Part shown: piece after piece, positions 1-7,724 of the stretch
How positions within the stretch are numbered: the first letter of the stretch is position 1
How the letters are laid out: every line of letters begins with the position of its first letter
NCBI GenBank assembly: GCA_900549225.1
Contig: URNP01000004.1
Location: 1 to 64,000, forward strand
Direction of reading: 5' to 3'
Origin: an uncultured Eubacteriales bacterium
GTDB taxonomy: Bacteria; Bacillota; Clostridia; Christensenellales; CAG-917
DNA: 64,000 bases
Program-made: the position numbers and the translations under genes
Notes under the pieces: generated by a model
Seen by the model: the letters and a program-made list of their open reading frames with translations, nothing else
The model's database searches: none
Told to the model about the DNA's origin: nothing

Positions 1-58
1 CGACGGTGGCGGCTATATTGCTGCCGCACCAACAGATAAAAACACCGATTCTGTTCAT
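1..58 (-). CDS. hdrA: HdrA-like FAD/iron-sulfur subunit, N-terminus only
   Basis: Only the first 19 codons lie in the window. They read MNRIGVFICWCGSNIAATV, which resembles the start of heterodisulfide reductase subunit A and related CoB-CoM HdrA-like flavoproteins (typically MRIGVFICHCGSNI). A GGGAGG ribosome site sits 4 bases before the ATG at 58. It follows hdrC by 9 bases and is the promoter-distal gene seen of the mdh-rex-fumC-hdrBC operon. HdrA proteins carry FAD and 4Fe-4S clusters and pass electrons to HdrBC. The assignment rests on a short but distinctive N-terminus plus context; the rest of the gene is outside the window. Confidence 0.75.
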   Translation of the reverse strand, partial: MNRIGVFICWCGSNIAATV

Positions 59-67
59 ATTCCCTCC

Positions 68-454
68 CTATTTTGCAAATTTACGAAATGCGCTGACGAT
101 CGCCTGTTGCGGCATATCATCGTCCAAAAGCGCAGGAACGTCGTCTGCCGTAAGATGATTTCCGCCCTGCTGCCTGATGACCTGAAGCTTCACCGCTTCC
201 ACCAGTTTTGCCGGCTCGACCTGCCTCGGGCAACGCTCGACGCAAGCAAAGCAAGACAGGCAGCGATAAATGGATTTGGACTTCATAAGCTCCTCGATCT
301 CTCCCTTTTCTACCATATAAACGAATTGATGAGGATGATATTCCATTTCGTCGTAAGCCGGGCACGTTGCGCTGCATTTGCCACACCGCATGCACTTTAA
401 GGGATTTACGCCGCTTATTCTCAAAACTTCTTCTTTCAAAAAGTTGTTTTCCAT
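68..454 (-). CDS. hdrC: HdrC-like 4Fe-4S ferredoxin subunit
   Basis: 128 residues with two classical 4Fe-4S motifs: CMRCGKCSATCP near residues 21-32 and CLSCFACVERCP near 65-76. This is the layout of heterodisulfide reductase subunit C, the electron-transfer subunit between HdrA (flavin) and HdrB (CCG domains). The gene lies between hdrB and hdrA with gaps of 10 and 9 bases, so all three are cotranscribed and probably form one complex. An AGGAGG ribosome site precedes the ATG. In thiol:fumarate reductase (TfrB) the equivalents of HdrC and HdrB are fused; here they are separate. The nearby fumC makes a fumarate-linked role possible, but that is inference. Confidence 0.88.
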   Translation of the reverse strand: MENNFLKEEVLRISGVNPLKCMRCGKCSATCPAYDEMEYHPHQFVYMVEKGEIEELMKSKSIYRCLSCFACVERCPRQVEPAKLVEAVKLQVIRQQGGNHLTADDVPALLDDDMPQQAIVSAFRKFAK

Positions 455-464
455 TTCGTCCTCC

Positions 465-1244
465 TTACTTTATGCCCAAAGCTTCGGCCAGAAGCTCGGT
501 GAAATAGACCACCGGAACATTCGCGCCGCCGTTTGTTTTAAGGTTGTACATACAAAGAGGGCAAGCGGTTATGATGACGTCAGCGCCGCCGCTTATTGCG
601 TTTTCAACCACTTTTGAAGATTTTTTCTTCGCAAGCTCCTTGTCCTCCACCGCGATGTAGCCGCCGCAGCATTCGTTGCGCATCTGCCACACGACAGGCG
701 TTGCGCCCAAAGCCTTGATGAAGTTCTCCATAATGGTCGGATTTTCCGGATTGTCAAACGCCATAACCCCCGAAGGCCTCAGCAAAAGACAGCCGTAGTA
801 CGCCGCAATCTTCTTGCCTTTAAGCGGATTTACCACCTTTTTCGCCAGATTGTCAAAACCGACGGTGTCGCGAAGCATTTCGAGATAATGCACCACCTTG
901 GTTTCGCCGCGATACGGCTCGTCCAGCTTAAGATAGTTGTTCGCGCGCGTGGCAATATAGTCGCTGGTTTGCATATCGTTGTTGACGCGCTTTAAGACGT
1001 GATGGCACGCCGAGCACAAAGTGAGCAAATCTTGTTTATGCTCTTTTGCGTCGTTAAGCGCCCTCACTGCCGACAGCTTGGTGGCAATTTCGTCCTCCGC
1101 CTGCGGATAAACCGCGCCGCAGCATTGCCAATTTTCTATTTCTTCCATCGTTACGCCCAAAACCTCGGCGGACGCCCTTGCGTATGCGTCCAGCTCCTTG
1201 GCTTTCGTTTTAAGCGTACAGCCGGGATAATAACTGAAAACCAT
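465..1244 (-). CDS. hdrB: HdrB-like CCG-domain subunit
   Basis: 259 residues with two CCG domains. The first has a Cys at residue 9 (YPGC), then QCCG, then CSAC. The second has YYGC, ECCG and CPLC. In the HdrB family these cysteines hold non-cubane 4Fe-4S clusters where a disulfide or related substrate is reduced. The length is slightly below the usual 280-300 residues, but both Cys sets are complete. GGAGAGG precedes the ATG. The gene lies 9 bases after fumC and 10 before hdrC. It is expected in the cytoplasm as part of an HdrABC complex. The physiological substrate cannot be read from the sequence. Confidence 0.9.
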   Translation of the reverse strand: MVFSYYPGCTLKTKAKELDAYARASAEVLGVTMEEIENWQCCGAVYPQAEDEIATKLSAVRALNDAKEHKQDLLTLCSACHHVLKRVNNDMQTSDYIATRANNYLKLDEPYRGETKVVHYLEMLRDTVGFDNLAKKVVNPLKGKKIAAYYGCLLLRPSGVMAFDNPENPTIMENFIKALGATPVVWQMRNECCGGYIAVEDKELAKKKSSKVVENAISGGADVIITACPLCMYNLKTNGGANVPVVYFTELLAEALGIK

Positions 1245-1253
1245 ATCCTCTCC

Positions 1254-2621
1254 TTAGACCATCTCTTCCGGATGGAACACTTCGTCGAATTTTTCGGCCG
1301 TCAAAAAGCCCAGTTCCACGCACGCCTCTTTGAGGCTGATGTTGTCCTTGTAAGCTTTTTTGGCGGTTTTTGCGGCGTTGTCGTAGCCGATGTACGGATT
1401 GAGCGCGGTAACCAGCATAAGGCTGTTGTGCAGATTGTGCGCCATTTTTTCTCTGTTGGCTCTTATTCCCACCACGCAGTTGTCGTTGAAGCTCTTTATA
1501 CCGTCGGCCAGCAGTCTGACAGATTGCAGGAAGTTGTAGATGCACACCGGCATAAACACGTTCAGCTCGAAGTTGCCCTGCGACGCCGCCATACCGACAG
1601 CAACGTCGTTTGCGATAACCTGCACGGCAACCATGGTAACGGCTTCGCACTGAGTAGGGTTGACCTTTCCCGGCATAATGGAGCTGCCCGGTTCGTTTTC
1701 GGGGATAAAGATTTCGCCCAGTCCGCAACGCGGGCCGCTTGCCAGCCATCTGACGTCGTTTGCGATTTTCATCATATCCGCCGCCAAAGCTTTGAGCGCG
1801 CCGTGAGCGAAAACGAGTTCGTCCTTCGAGGTCAACGCGTGGAATTTGTTTTCCGCAGTCCTGAATTCCTTCCCCGTAAGCTCGGAAACCACTTTCGCAA
1901 CTTCCGTGGCAAAGCCCTTAGGGGCGTTGAGGCCGGTGCCGACCGCAGTGCCGCCGAGAGCCAGTTCCTTAAGTCCCGGAAGCGCAAGTTCCAGCATACC
2001 CTTGCATTTTTCCACCATGTTGCGCCAGCCGCTTATTTCCTGACTGAAAGCAACCGGAACCGCGTCCTGCAAGTGAGTTCTGCCGCTTTTCACGATGCCT
2101 TCGTTCTCTTTTTCAAGCCGTTTAAGGGTGGCGACGAATTCGTCCATCACCGGAAACAGCTTGTCTTCGATGGCGCAAACGGCAGCAATATGCATGGCCG
2201 TCGGGAAGGTGTCGTTCGAGGATTGGCTCATATTGATGTGATCGTTAGGGTGCAAAATCTTTTTGCCGGCGATTTCGTTGCCGCGATTTGCGATAACCTC
2301 GTTGGCGTTCATGTTAGACTGAGTGCCGCTTCCCGTCTGCCATACGACGAGCGGAAAATGGTCGTTCAGACTGCCCGAGATAACTTCGTCGGCCGCCATG
2401 GAAATATACTTCAGGCGTTCGTCGTCGAGCCTGCCGAGCCTGTTGTTGGCGATTGCCGCGGACTTTTTCAGAATACCGAACGCGTGCGTGATTTCTCTCG
2501 GCATAATTTCGCCGCCGATTTTGAAGTTCTGATAACTTCTTTGAGTCTGCGCCGCCCAGTATCTGTCGGCCGGGACTTTCATTTCGCCCATAGAATCCTT
2601 TTCAATACGATAATCCATCAT
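1254..2621 (-). CDS. fumC: Class II fumarate hydratase
   Basis: 455 residues, the usual length of class II (iron-free) fumarase, which interconverts malate and fumarate. The family signature GSSIMPGKVNP is present in the C-terminal half, as are SQSSNDTFPTAMH and SGRTHLQDAVP, which shape the active site. The start is MMDYRIEKDSMGEMKVP, behind a GGAG ribosome site. The gene lies 18 bases after rex and 9 before hdrB in one operon with a dehydrogenase whose specificity residue indicates malate. That order supports work in the reductive direction (oxaloacetate, malate, fumarate), supplying fumarate to a reductase. The family assignment is secure; the direction of flux is inferred. Confidence 0.95.
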   Translation of the reverse strand: MMDYRIEKDSMGEMKVPADRYWAAQTQRSYQNFKIGGEIMPREITHAFGILKKSAAIANNRLGRLDDERLKYISMAADEVISGSLNDHFPLVVWQTGSGTQSNMNANEVIANRGNEIAGKKILHPNDHINMSQSSNDTFPTAMHIAAVCAIEDKLFPVMDEFVATLKRLEKENEGIVKSGRTHLQDAVPVAFSQEISGWRNMVEKCKGMLELALPGLKELALGGTAVGTGLNAPKGFATEVAKVVSELTGKEFRTAENKFHALTSKDELVFAHGALKALAADMMKIANDVRWLASGPRCGLGEIFIPENEPGSSIMPGKVNPTQCEAVTMVAVQVIANDVAVGMAASQGNFELNVFMPVCIYNFLQSVRLLADGIKSFNDNCVVGIRANREKMAHNLHNSLMLVTALNPYIGYDNAAKTAKKAYKDNISLKEACVELGFLTAEKFDEVFHPEEMV

Positions 2622-2639
2622 AATCTCCTATAAAATAAC

Positions 2640-3305
2640 CTAATTATTGTTGTCGTTGTCCATAAGGTTTTGCAGCTTATAGCTCAAAACCACCAGCGTA
2701 ACGGCTATGTCTTCGTTCTGAAGCTCCACGCCGTCGGGCACGATGAGGTGCGTCGGGGCAAAATTGACTATGCCTCGTATGCCTGCGTCCACAAGCTTGT
2801 CGCACACGTCCTGCGCGTCGTCCTTGTGTACGGTTATTATGCCCATTTTTATGTCGTTATCCCTGACGAAACTTTTCAGTTTGTCCATCGGGTAAACCTT
2901 GATGCCGTTGATTTCGCTGTTCCACAGATATTGATTCTGATCGAAGGCCGCGGCTATGGTGATGCCGTACTTGGAAAATCCGGTATAACTTAAGTAAGTC
3001 GTGCCCAGCTTCCCCGCGCCGACAAGAACTGCCGCCTTCATATTGTTGTAGCCCAACAATTTTTCCATATCCGCCACAATGTCTTTAAGGACAAACCCGA
3101 GTTTAGGTTTGCCCTCTACGCTTGACACGGCCGCGATGTCTTTTTTTACTTGTATCGCCGACAAATTCATGGCTTCCGCTATGGTTACGGACGATATGTA
3201 TTCGCATTTCCCTTCCATGCTCTTGAGATACCTTAAATAGGTCGGCAATCTTTTCACCGTGGCAAGGGACAGCCTTTCTTTTTTGTGTTGTTCGTTATTC
3301 TCCAT
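2640..3305 (-). CDS. rex: Redox-sensing repressor Rex
   Basis: 221 residues. An N-terminal winged helix (about residues 10-80) is followed by a Rossmann NADH-binding domain with GAGKLG and FDQN. Both match Rex, which represses fermentation and redox genes until NADH rises. The ATG at 3305 overlaps the TGA of the upstream dehydrogenase (TGATG), so translation is coupled. I chose this start because the N-terminus MENNEQHKKERLS fits Rex, whereas the longer reading frame adds an Arg/Gln-rich stretch that is only the shadow of the dehydrogenase gene. Its place inside a malate/fumarate/Hdr operon suggests control of its own operon; a candidate operator lies at 4340-4357. Confidence 0.92.
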   Translation of the reverse strand: MENNEQHKKERLSLATVKRLPTYLRYLKSMEGKCEYISSVTIAEAMNLSAIQVKKDIAAVSSVEGKPKLGFVLKDIVADMEKLLGYNNMKAAVLVGAGKLGTTYLSYTGFSKYGITIAAAFDQNQYLWNSEINGIKVYPMDKLKSFVRDNDIKMGIITVHKDDAQDVCDKLVDAGIRGIVNFAPTHLIVPDGVELQNEDIAVTLVVLSYKLQNLMDNDNNN

Positions 3306-4261
3306 CAGTCGAGTTGGTCGATAATAGACCTCAGGGCGTGAGCAGATTTTTGCAGAGCTTCTCTTTCTTCGTCGCAAAGCGGCAGTTCGATGATCTTTCT
3401 GATGCCTTCGCTGTTGACCACCACAGGTACGCTGAGGCACACGTCGGAAATGCCGTACTGGCCTTCGAGAAGCGTGGAAAGCGGCAGAATGACGTCTTTG
3501 TTTCTGAACACGCAGTCGCAAACGTGACGAACCGTCAAAGCGATGCCGTAGTAGGTTGCGCCTTTAAGCTTGATGATTTTGCCGCCGCTCTTCAAAACCT
3601 GTTGATGAATTTCGACGACTTCTTCCTTAACCTGCTCTTTGCTCTTTCCCGTTACCATCGAAACGTAGTCGATAAGAGGCATACCCGCGACGTTTGCAAA
3701 GTTCCAAGGAACCATGCTGGTGTCGCCGTGTTCGCCGAGAACCATTGCGTGGAAGTTCTTGCTGGAGGTGTTGTCCATATATTCGCCCAAAGCGTCTCTC
3801 AAACGAATGGTGTCCAGAAGCGTGCCGGTGCCGATGACCTGGCTCGGTTTGAGGTTGGTGCATTTGATGGTTTCGTAAGTCAGAATGTCCACAGGGTTGG
3901 AAACCATGACATACATTGCATGCGGAGCGTATCCGGCAACGATAGGCATAACTTCTCTTATGATGTTGACGTTGACTTTTGCAAGGTCGATACGGGTTTG
4001 TCCCGGTTTTCTTGCGATGCCCAAGGTTACGATGACTATGTCGCTGCCTTCAGCCGCGCTGTAGTCGCCCGAAGTGAGTTTGATGTTTGGGGTGAAATAA
4101 GCCGCTTGTCTTAAATCGATGACTTCGCCTTCGGCTTTGTCGCGGTTGATGTCAATGAGAACAAGTTCGCTGCTCATGCCGCTGATGGTGAGTGCGTAGG
4201 CTATGGAAGCGCCGACGTTTCCCGCTCCCAGAATGGTGATTTTTTTACTGCGATTGTTCAT
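3305..4261 (-). CDS. LDH/MDH-family 2-hydroxyacid dehydrogenase, probably malate dehydrogenase
   Basis: 318 residues of the lactate/malate dehydrogenase family. The NAD-binding GAGNVG is near residue 12, LLDTIRLR carries the catalytic Asp and Arg near 150-153, and GEHGD holds the catalytic His near 178. Overall features such as GEHGD and KGATYYGIA look like L-lactate dehydrogenase. However, the substrate loop reads ARKPGQTR, with Arg84 where lactate dehydrogenases have Gln (NQKPGETR in Bacillus) and malate dehydrogenases have Arg. I therefore favour malate/oxaloacetate, which fits fumC downstream. The start at 4261 follows AAGGAG by 6 bases; an ATG seven codons upstream lacks a ribosome site. 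First gene of the operon. Confidence 0.85.
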   Translation of the reverse strand: MNNRSKKITILGAGNVGASIAYALTISGMSSELVLIDINRDKAEGEVIDLRQAAYFTPNIKLTSGDYSAAEGSDIVIVTLGIARKPGQTRIDLAKVNVNIIREVMPIVAGYAPHAMYVMVSNPVDILTYETIKCTNLKPSQVIGTGTLLDTIRLRDALGEYMDNTSSKNFHAMVLGEHGDTSMVPWNFANVAGMPLIDYVSMVTGKSKEQVKEEVVEIHQQVLKSGGKIIKLKGATYYGIALTVRHVCDCVFRNKDVILPLSTLLEGQYGISDVCLSVPVVVNSEGIRKIIELPLCDEEREALQKSAHALRSIIDQLD

Positions 4262-4339
4262 AGTTATCTCCTTTTGAGGCACTTTGTGCCGTTATTTTCC
4301 GTGATATTTTTCGACAAAAAACTTATTGGTATTTTTTTA

Positions 4340-4357
4340 TCGATATAATTTTATCGA
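4340..4357. promoter_or_regulatory. Candidate Rex operator
   Basis: An 18-bp near-palindrome, TCGATA-6-TATCGA. It has the length and 7-4-7 geometry of Rex sites (TTGTTAA-4-TTAACAA) and matches some, not all, of the consensus positions. It overlaps the -10 of the operon that encodes rex, where a repressor would act. Inferred from position and symmetry. Confidence 0.4.
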
Positions 4358-4376
4358 ATTTCTTTCACTATGTCAA
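4348..4376 (-). promoter_or_regulatory. Sigma-A promoter of the mdh-rex-fumC-hdr operon
   Basis: On the minus strand TTGACA (4371-4376) is separated by 17 bases from TAAAAT (4348-4353). The predicted transcript starts near 4341 and has a leader of about 80 bases before the dehydrogenase ATG at 4261. Confidence 0.7.
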
Positions 4377-4431
4377 CCGAAATAACGCGGCAAAAACGTT
4401 TTGTGTTGGTAATATTTGTAAAAACAAGTTT

Positions 4432-5172
4432 TTAAGGGCGAAAATCCATGCTTTCGAGGCGCTTGACCACGTTTACGACGTCTTCGTTGAAAACGAGGGT
4501 TGCGTAGCGATCGAAAGGCGTGGCCTGCTTGTTCACAAGCACCAGATTCTCTCCCCTAAATCCCGTCAGCAGCCCCGCCGCGGGATACACCGCAAGGCTC
4601 GTCCCCACAACTATCACCGTCTGCGCATTTTCTATCGCCGCAACGCTTTTCTCAAAAACGTCGGCGTCGATGCCCTCCTCGTACAAAACCACGTCGGGCT
4701 TCACCAATCCGCCGCATTTGTCGCATTTAGGCGCGCCGGACGAATTCATAACATAATTTACGTCAAAAAATTTGCCGCAACGCATGCAATGATTTCTATG
4801 GACGCTGCCGTGAAATTCAAGCACGTTTTTGCTTCCAGCCGCCTGATGCAAACCGTCTATGTTCTGCGTTACGATTGCCGACAGCTTCCCTTCCGCCTCA
4901 AGCTTGGCAAAATAGCGATGCGCCGCGTTCGGCTTCGCTTTCGGATAAATCATTTTCGATTTGTAAAATTCGTAAAACTCCTTGGGGTGCGCCACGAAAA
5001 AGCTGTGGCTTATGATCTGTTCGGGGCTGTAGCCGCCTCCCTTTTCGTTGTAAAGGCCGTCTGCCGACCGAAAATCCGGTATCCCCGACGGACAGCTTAT
5101 CCCCGCTCCCGTAAAAAGAACGGTGTTTTTTGACGTGTCAATGATTTTTTTAAGTTCTTCGTATTTGTCCAT
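4432..5172 (-). CDS. cobB: Sir2-family NAD-dependent protein deacylase
   Basis: 246 residues with the complete sirtuin signature: GAGISCPSGIPDFR (NAD binding), TQNIDGLH, the catalytic His in FHGSVH, four zinc cysteines as CMRC and CDKC, and GTSLAVYPAAG. Sirtuins remove acyl groups from lysines using NAD, giving nicotinamide and O-acyl-ADP-ribose. The ATG at 5172 is chosen because GGAGG lies 5 bases before it; the longer frame would run through the promoter. It is a single-gene unit between the redox operon and htrA. Which acyl group it prefers (acetyl, succinyl or other) cannot be told from these motifs. Confidence 0.93.
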   Translation of the reverse strand: MDKYEELKKIIDTSKNTVLFTGAGISCPSGIPDFRSADGLYNEKGGGYSPEQIISHSFFVAHPKEFYEFYKSKMIYPKAKPNAAHRYFAKLEAEGKLSAIVTQNIDGLHQAAGSKNVLEFHGSVHRNHCMRCGKFFDVNYVMNSSGAPKCDKCGGLVKPDVVLYEEGIDADVFEKSVAAIENAQTVIVVGTSLAVYPAAGLLTGFRGENLVLVNKQATPFDRYATLVFNEDVVNVVKRLESMDFRP

Positions 5173-5188
5173 ATCCGCCTCCGATTTA

Positions 5189-5217
5189 ATTATACCTTCC
5201 TTCCACGCTTTTTGCAA
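5189..5217 (-). promoter_or_regulatory. Sigma-A promoter of the sirtuin gene
   Basis: TTGCAA (5212-5217), 17-base spacer, TATAAT (5189-5194), followed by GGAGG and the ATG at 5172. The predicted leader is only about 10 bases, so the ribosome site sits at the very 5' end of the mRNA. Confidence 0.6.
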
Positions 5218-5241
5218 TGTATTTATTTAAAAAGATAAAAG

Positions 5242-5271
5242 AAAAAGGGAGCGAGGGTCGCTCCCTTTTTT
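5242..5271 (-). terminator. Intrinsic terminator after htrA-like gene
   Basis: A perfect 7-bp stem GGGAGCG/CGCTCCC with a 5-base loop, flanked by T-runs on both strands, 12 bases after the htrA-like stop. It could also stop plus-strand transcription. Confidence 0.85.
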
Positions 5272-5282
5272 GGTGATTTCGA

Positions 5283-6680
5283 TCAGCTTATTTTTGTCAT
5301 TTGGCCTGCGGTGACAGTCCAGGTTATGGTGACGGTTTCGCCGCCGCGAAGGACGGTGTATTCAACTTCGTCGCCGACGTGTTGAAGCAAAACGAGGTCG
5401 ATAAGCTTGTACATTCTGTCCGTTTCGTACTCTTTTCCGCCGATTTTCACTTTGGTTATGACGTCGCCTTCCCTAAAGCCTGCGGTTTCGGCCGCGGTGC
5501 CTTCCTCAACGCTTTTGACGGTTACGTTTTCCTTTATGACGCTTTTTTGTTTCGCCGCGTCGTAAATTGCTTTGCTGTCAAGCCCCGAAACCGTTATGCC
5601 GAGAACGGGTTTGTAGCCGTTCTTTTCGCCGGTGGTTACGTTGTAGTAAAGAAGGTTATCGACCACTTTTTTCACGAGGTCAACAGGTATTGCGTAGCCT
5701 ATGCTCTCCACCGTGCTTTCGACGTTTTTGGCGTTGACGATGCCGATGACTTCGCCTTGTGCGTTAAACAGTCCACCGCCGCTGTTGCCCTTGTTGACAG
5801 GAGTGTCGATGCGCATAACGCGGTAGGTAACGGCGGTTTTTTCGTCGGCCGCGGTCATTTCGAGATATTCACTGTCAATCGACACTATGCCCGCGGTAAC
5901 CGAAGTTCCGCTGCCCTTTGCGTTGCCGATTGCTATTGCTGCGTCGCCTGCCGACACGCTTTCGGACGAGCCCAAAACCGCTTGAGTGGCGTTGCTGCTC
6001 TTAAGAAATTCGCTGTTTTCGATTTTAAGAACGGCGATGTCGTAGGTCATGCTGCCGCCGACGTAGGTCGCTGGAATGGCGTAATCGAGATATTCGCTGC
6101 CGTAAAGCATAACCTCAACGTTGTCGCTTACGTGATCGGAAGTGCTTGCGCCGCTGTCGTAAACGACGTGATAGTTGGTGACGACGTAAGCGTTGCCTTT
6201 TTCCTTGTCGAGCTTATAAATTATTCCGCTGCCCGCAGACGCATACTTTTCAGAGGAAGCTCCGCTTTTCGTAAAGTTAGAAACCACCAACACGGTGCCG
6301 TACGCCGCCTTCGAAACCATCGAGGAAACCGCTTCCGGAGCTGTAACCTGCAAATTTTCGTTTATGAAATCCGCCAGCGTCCCCGTGTATCCTGCGGTTT
6401 TTGCCGCTTCGTACAAATCCTCCACCGTGATTTTGGCGTTGGTGCCGTCTTCGCCGTCAACGCCGTTTCTGCCGTTGGTTACGGTGAAATCGTAAGTCGA
6501 ACCGTCGGAAAAAGTGATGGTGTAGGTGTCGACAAGGCCTTCCGTCTTGGTTTTGGTGATGCTGACGACGGTGTTATAATAATTGTTGGCCGAGGAATCG
6601 TTGCACGCGCAAAGCGAAACGCCCAGCGCGACGACCAGAACCACGACCAGCGCAAAAATCGTTTTTTTGCTTTTGGCCAT
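5283..6680 (-). CDS. HtrA/DegP-type lipoprotein serine protease with PDZ domain
   Basis: 465 residues. A lipoprotein signal peptide ends at LCAC, with Cys26 as the lipidated residue. Residues 30-125 form an extra N-terminal region with a short Gly-rich stretch (GRNGVDGEDGTN) before a helical segment. The trypsin-like protease domain has His171 (TNYHVV), Asp214 (YDIAVLKI) and Ser300 (GNSGGG), a complete triad. A PDZ domain occupies about residues 350-455. Such proteins degrade or refold misfolded proteins at the outer face of the membrane. GGGAGG precedes the ATG. Gram-positive HtrA usually has a transmembrane anchor; a lipid anchor is a variation. It is monocistronic with its own terminator. 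Confidence 0.92.
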   Translation of the reverse strand: MAKSKKTIFALVVVLVVALGVSLCACNDSSANNYYNTVVSITKTKTEGLVDTYTITFSDGSTYDFTVTNGRNGVDGEDGTNAKITVEDLYEAAKTAGYTGTLADFINENLQVTAPEAVSSMVSKAAYGTVLVVSNFTKSGASSEKYASAGSGIIYKLDKEKGNAYVVTNYHVVYDSGASTSDHVSDNVEVMLYGSEYLDYAIPATYVGGSMTYDIAVLKIENSEFLKSSNATQAVLGSSESVSAGDAAIAIGNAKGSGTSVTAGIVSIDSEYLEMTAADEKTAVTYRVMRIDTPVNKGNSGGGLFNAQGEVIGIVNAKNVESTVESIGYAIPVDLVKKVVDNLLYYNVTTGEKNGYKPVLGITVSGLDSKAIYDAAKQKSVIKENVTVKSVEEGTAAETAGFREGDVITKVKIGGKEYETDRMYKLIDLVLLQHVGDEVEYTVLRGGETVTITWTVTAGQMTKIS

Positions 6681-6763
6681 ACATAGCCTCCCGTATTTTT
6701 ATGACAAAATTTTACGTCCCGAATGTTAATTGTACCTTAAAATAACCGAAAATATGTTTTTTT

Positions 6764-6799
6764 TATAAAAAAACGAGGCTTTGCTTTGTGAGCAAAGCC
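6764..6799 (-). terminator. Intrinsic terminator after the GDPD-family gene
   Basis: A 9-bp perfect stem GGCTTTGCT/AGCAAAGCC (6777-6785 and 6791-6799) with a 5-base loop, followed on the minus strand by a run of Ts. Confidence 0.85.
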
Positions 6800-6812
6800 C
6801 CATAAATTCAGA

Positions 6813-7550
6813 TTATTCCAAAATGTTCGTGGTGATATAGTCCACGCCCATCTTCACGAGCCACCTTGCCACAGGCCTCCGGTCCACCGTCCAGCAGTTG
6901 ACCTTGATGCCGTTTTCGTGCATTTCTCTGACGGCTTTCGGGCGAAGCGCGCGGAAGTTGACGTCGATATCCAGCTTATGCTCGATAAGCGTTTTAAGCA
7001 CGTTTTTGTTGTAGTGCAAAGTGAGGTATTGAGCAGGCTGCAGAGGATATTTTTTCCTCAGCGCCAAGAGGTTTTCGAGATAGAACGAAATGAAAATGAT
7101 GTGGTCCATATAGCCGAGGCTTTCGATTTCGGCGCACATATCCCACACTTCCTGTTCCTCAAAGTGGTTTTTCATTTCCAGAACGCCAACCTTGCCGTGT
7201 TCCTTGAGGGACAAAACGTATTCCTCGAGCGTCGGAATTCGGGTTTCCTTTTCACCGCCCTCTTTGCTTTTTGCGTAAAGCTTCACCTTCCTCAAGGTGT
7301 CGAGCGGAGTTTTTTCCACGAGATATGACGTTGCCGACACCCTCGAAGTGAAACTGTCGTGAATGATAACGTATTTGTTGTCAGAGGTAACGTGCACGTC
7401 GGTTTCGATGCCGAAATAGCTGTGCTCGCCCGCAAGGTCGAAGGCCGCCACCGTGTTTTCGCGTTTGATACCGCTGAGGCCGCGGTGCGCAATCATTTTG
7501 CAGTCGCCTTTCTGTTGAAACTTTTTGGATTTTTTGTAACGTAGAAGCAT
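6813..7550 (-). CDS. Glycerophosphodiester phosphodiesterase family protein
   Basis: 245 residues with the GDPD TIM-barrel signatures: IAHRGLSGIKRENTVAAF (catalytic His and Arg, and the metal-binding ENT), IETDVHVTSD, IIHD and LEMK. GDPDs split glycerophosphodiesters into glycerol-3-phosphate and an alcohol, in lipid or teichoic-acid recycling. No signal peptide or membrane helix is seen, so a cytoplasmic enzyme is likely. The ATG at 7550 follows GGAG by 7 bases. An internal Met (19th residue, just before IAHRG) would also leave the domain whole but has a poorer ribosome site. It is monocistronic between its own promoter and terminator. Confidence 0.9.
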   Translation of the reverse strand: MLLRYKKSKKFQQKGDCKMIAHRGLSGIKRENTVAAFDLAGEHSYFGIETDVHVTSDNKYVIIHDSFTSRVSATSYLVEKTPLDTLRKVKLYAKSKEGGEKETRIPTLEEYVLSLKEHGKVGVLEMKNHFEEQEVWDMCAEIESLGYMDHIIFISFYLENLLALRKKYPLQPAQYLTLHYNKNVLKTLIEHKLDIDVNFRALRPKAVREMHENGIKVNCWTVDRRPVARWLVKMGVDYITTNILE

Positions 7551-7579
7551 AATTTATCTCCAAACCATATTTCACATCC

Positions 7580-7608
7580 ATTATAGAACTATCTTTCGTA
7601 TGTTGCAA
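7580..7608 (-). promoter_or_regulatory. Sigma-A promoter of the GDPD gene
   Basis: TTGCAA (7603-7608), 17-base spacer, TATAAT (7580-7585), about 30 bases before the ATG. Confidence 0.65.
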
Positions 7609-7685
7609 TCGTTTCAAAAGGGAATTTTCAAAATATTACAATTTTTGCAAAACCGCGATAGTGCCTAAAAATCGGTGAGTATTAT

Positions 7686-7724
7686 AAAAAACCGCATTTT
7701 TCAGAATACTTTCAGCGGTTTTTT
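7686..7724 (-). terminator. Probable terminator of the thrS-rsmB operon
   Basis: AAAAAACCGC and GCGGTTTTTT form a 10-bp stem around a 19-base loop. The rising arm overlaps the last codons of the rRNA methyltransferase gene and the falling arm ends in six Ts on the minus strand. Confidence 0.55.

Noticed and set aside
2640..3521. Longer Rex with 72 extra N-terminal residues
   Set aside because: The extra Arg/Gln/His-rich sequence is the shadow of the dehydrogenase gene; the ATG at 3305 coupled to the TGA stop fits the family.
4400..4431. Terminator hairpin after the sirtuin gene
   Set aside because: Only AAAAAC/GTTTTT with a 2-base loop and no GC in the stem; too weak to call.
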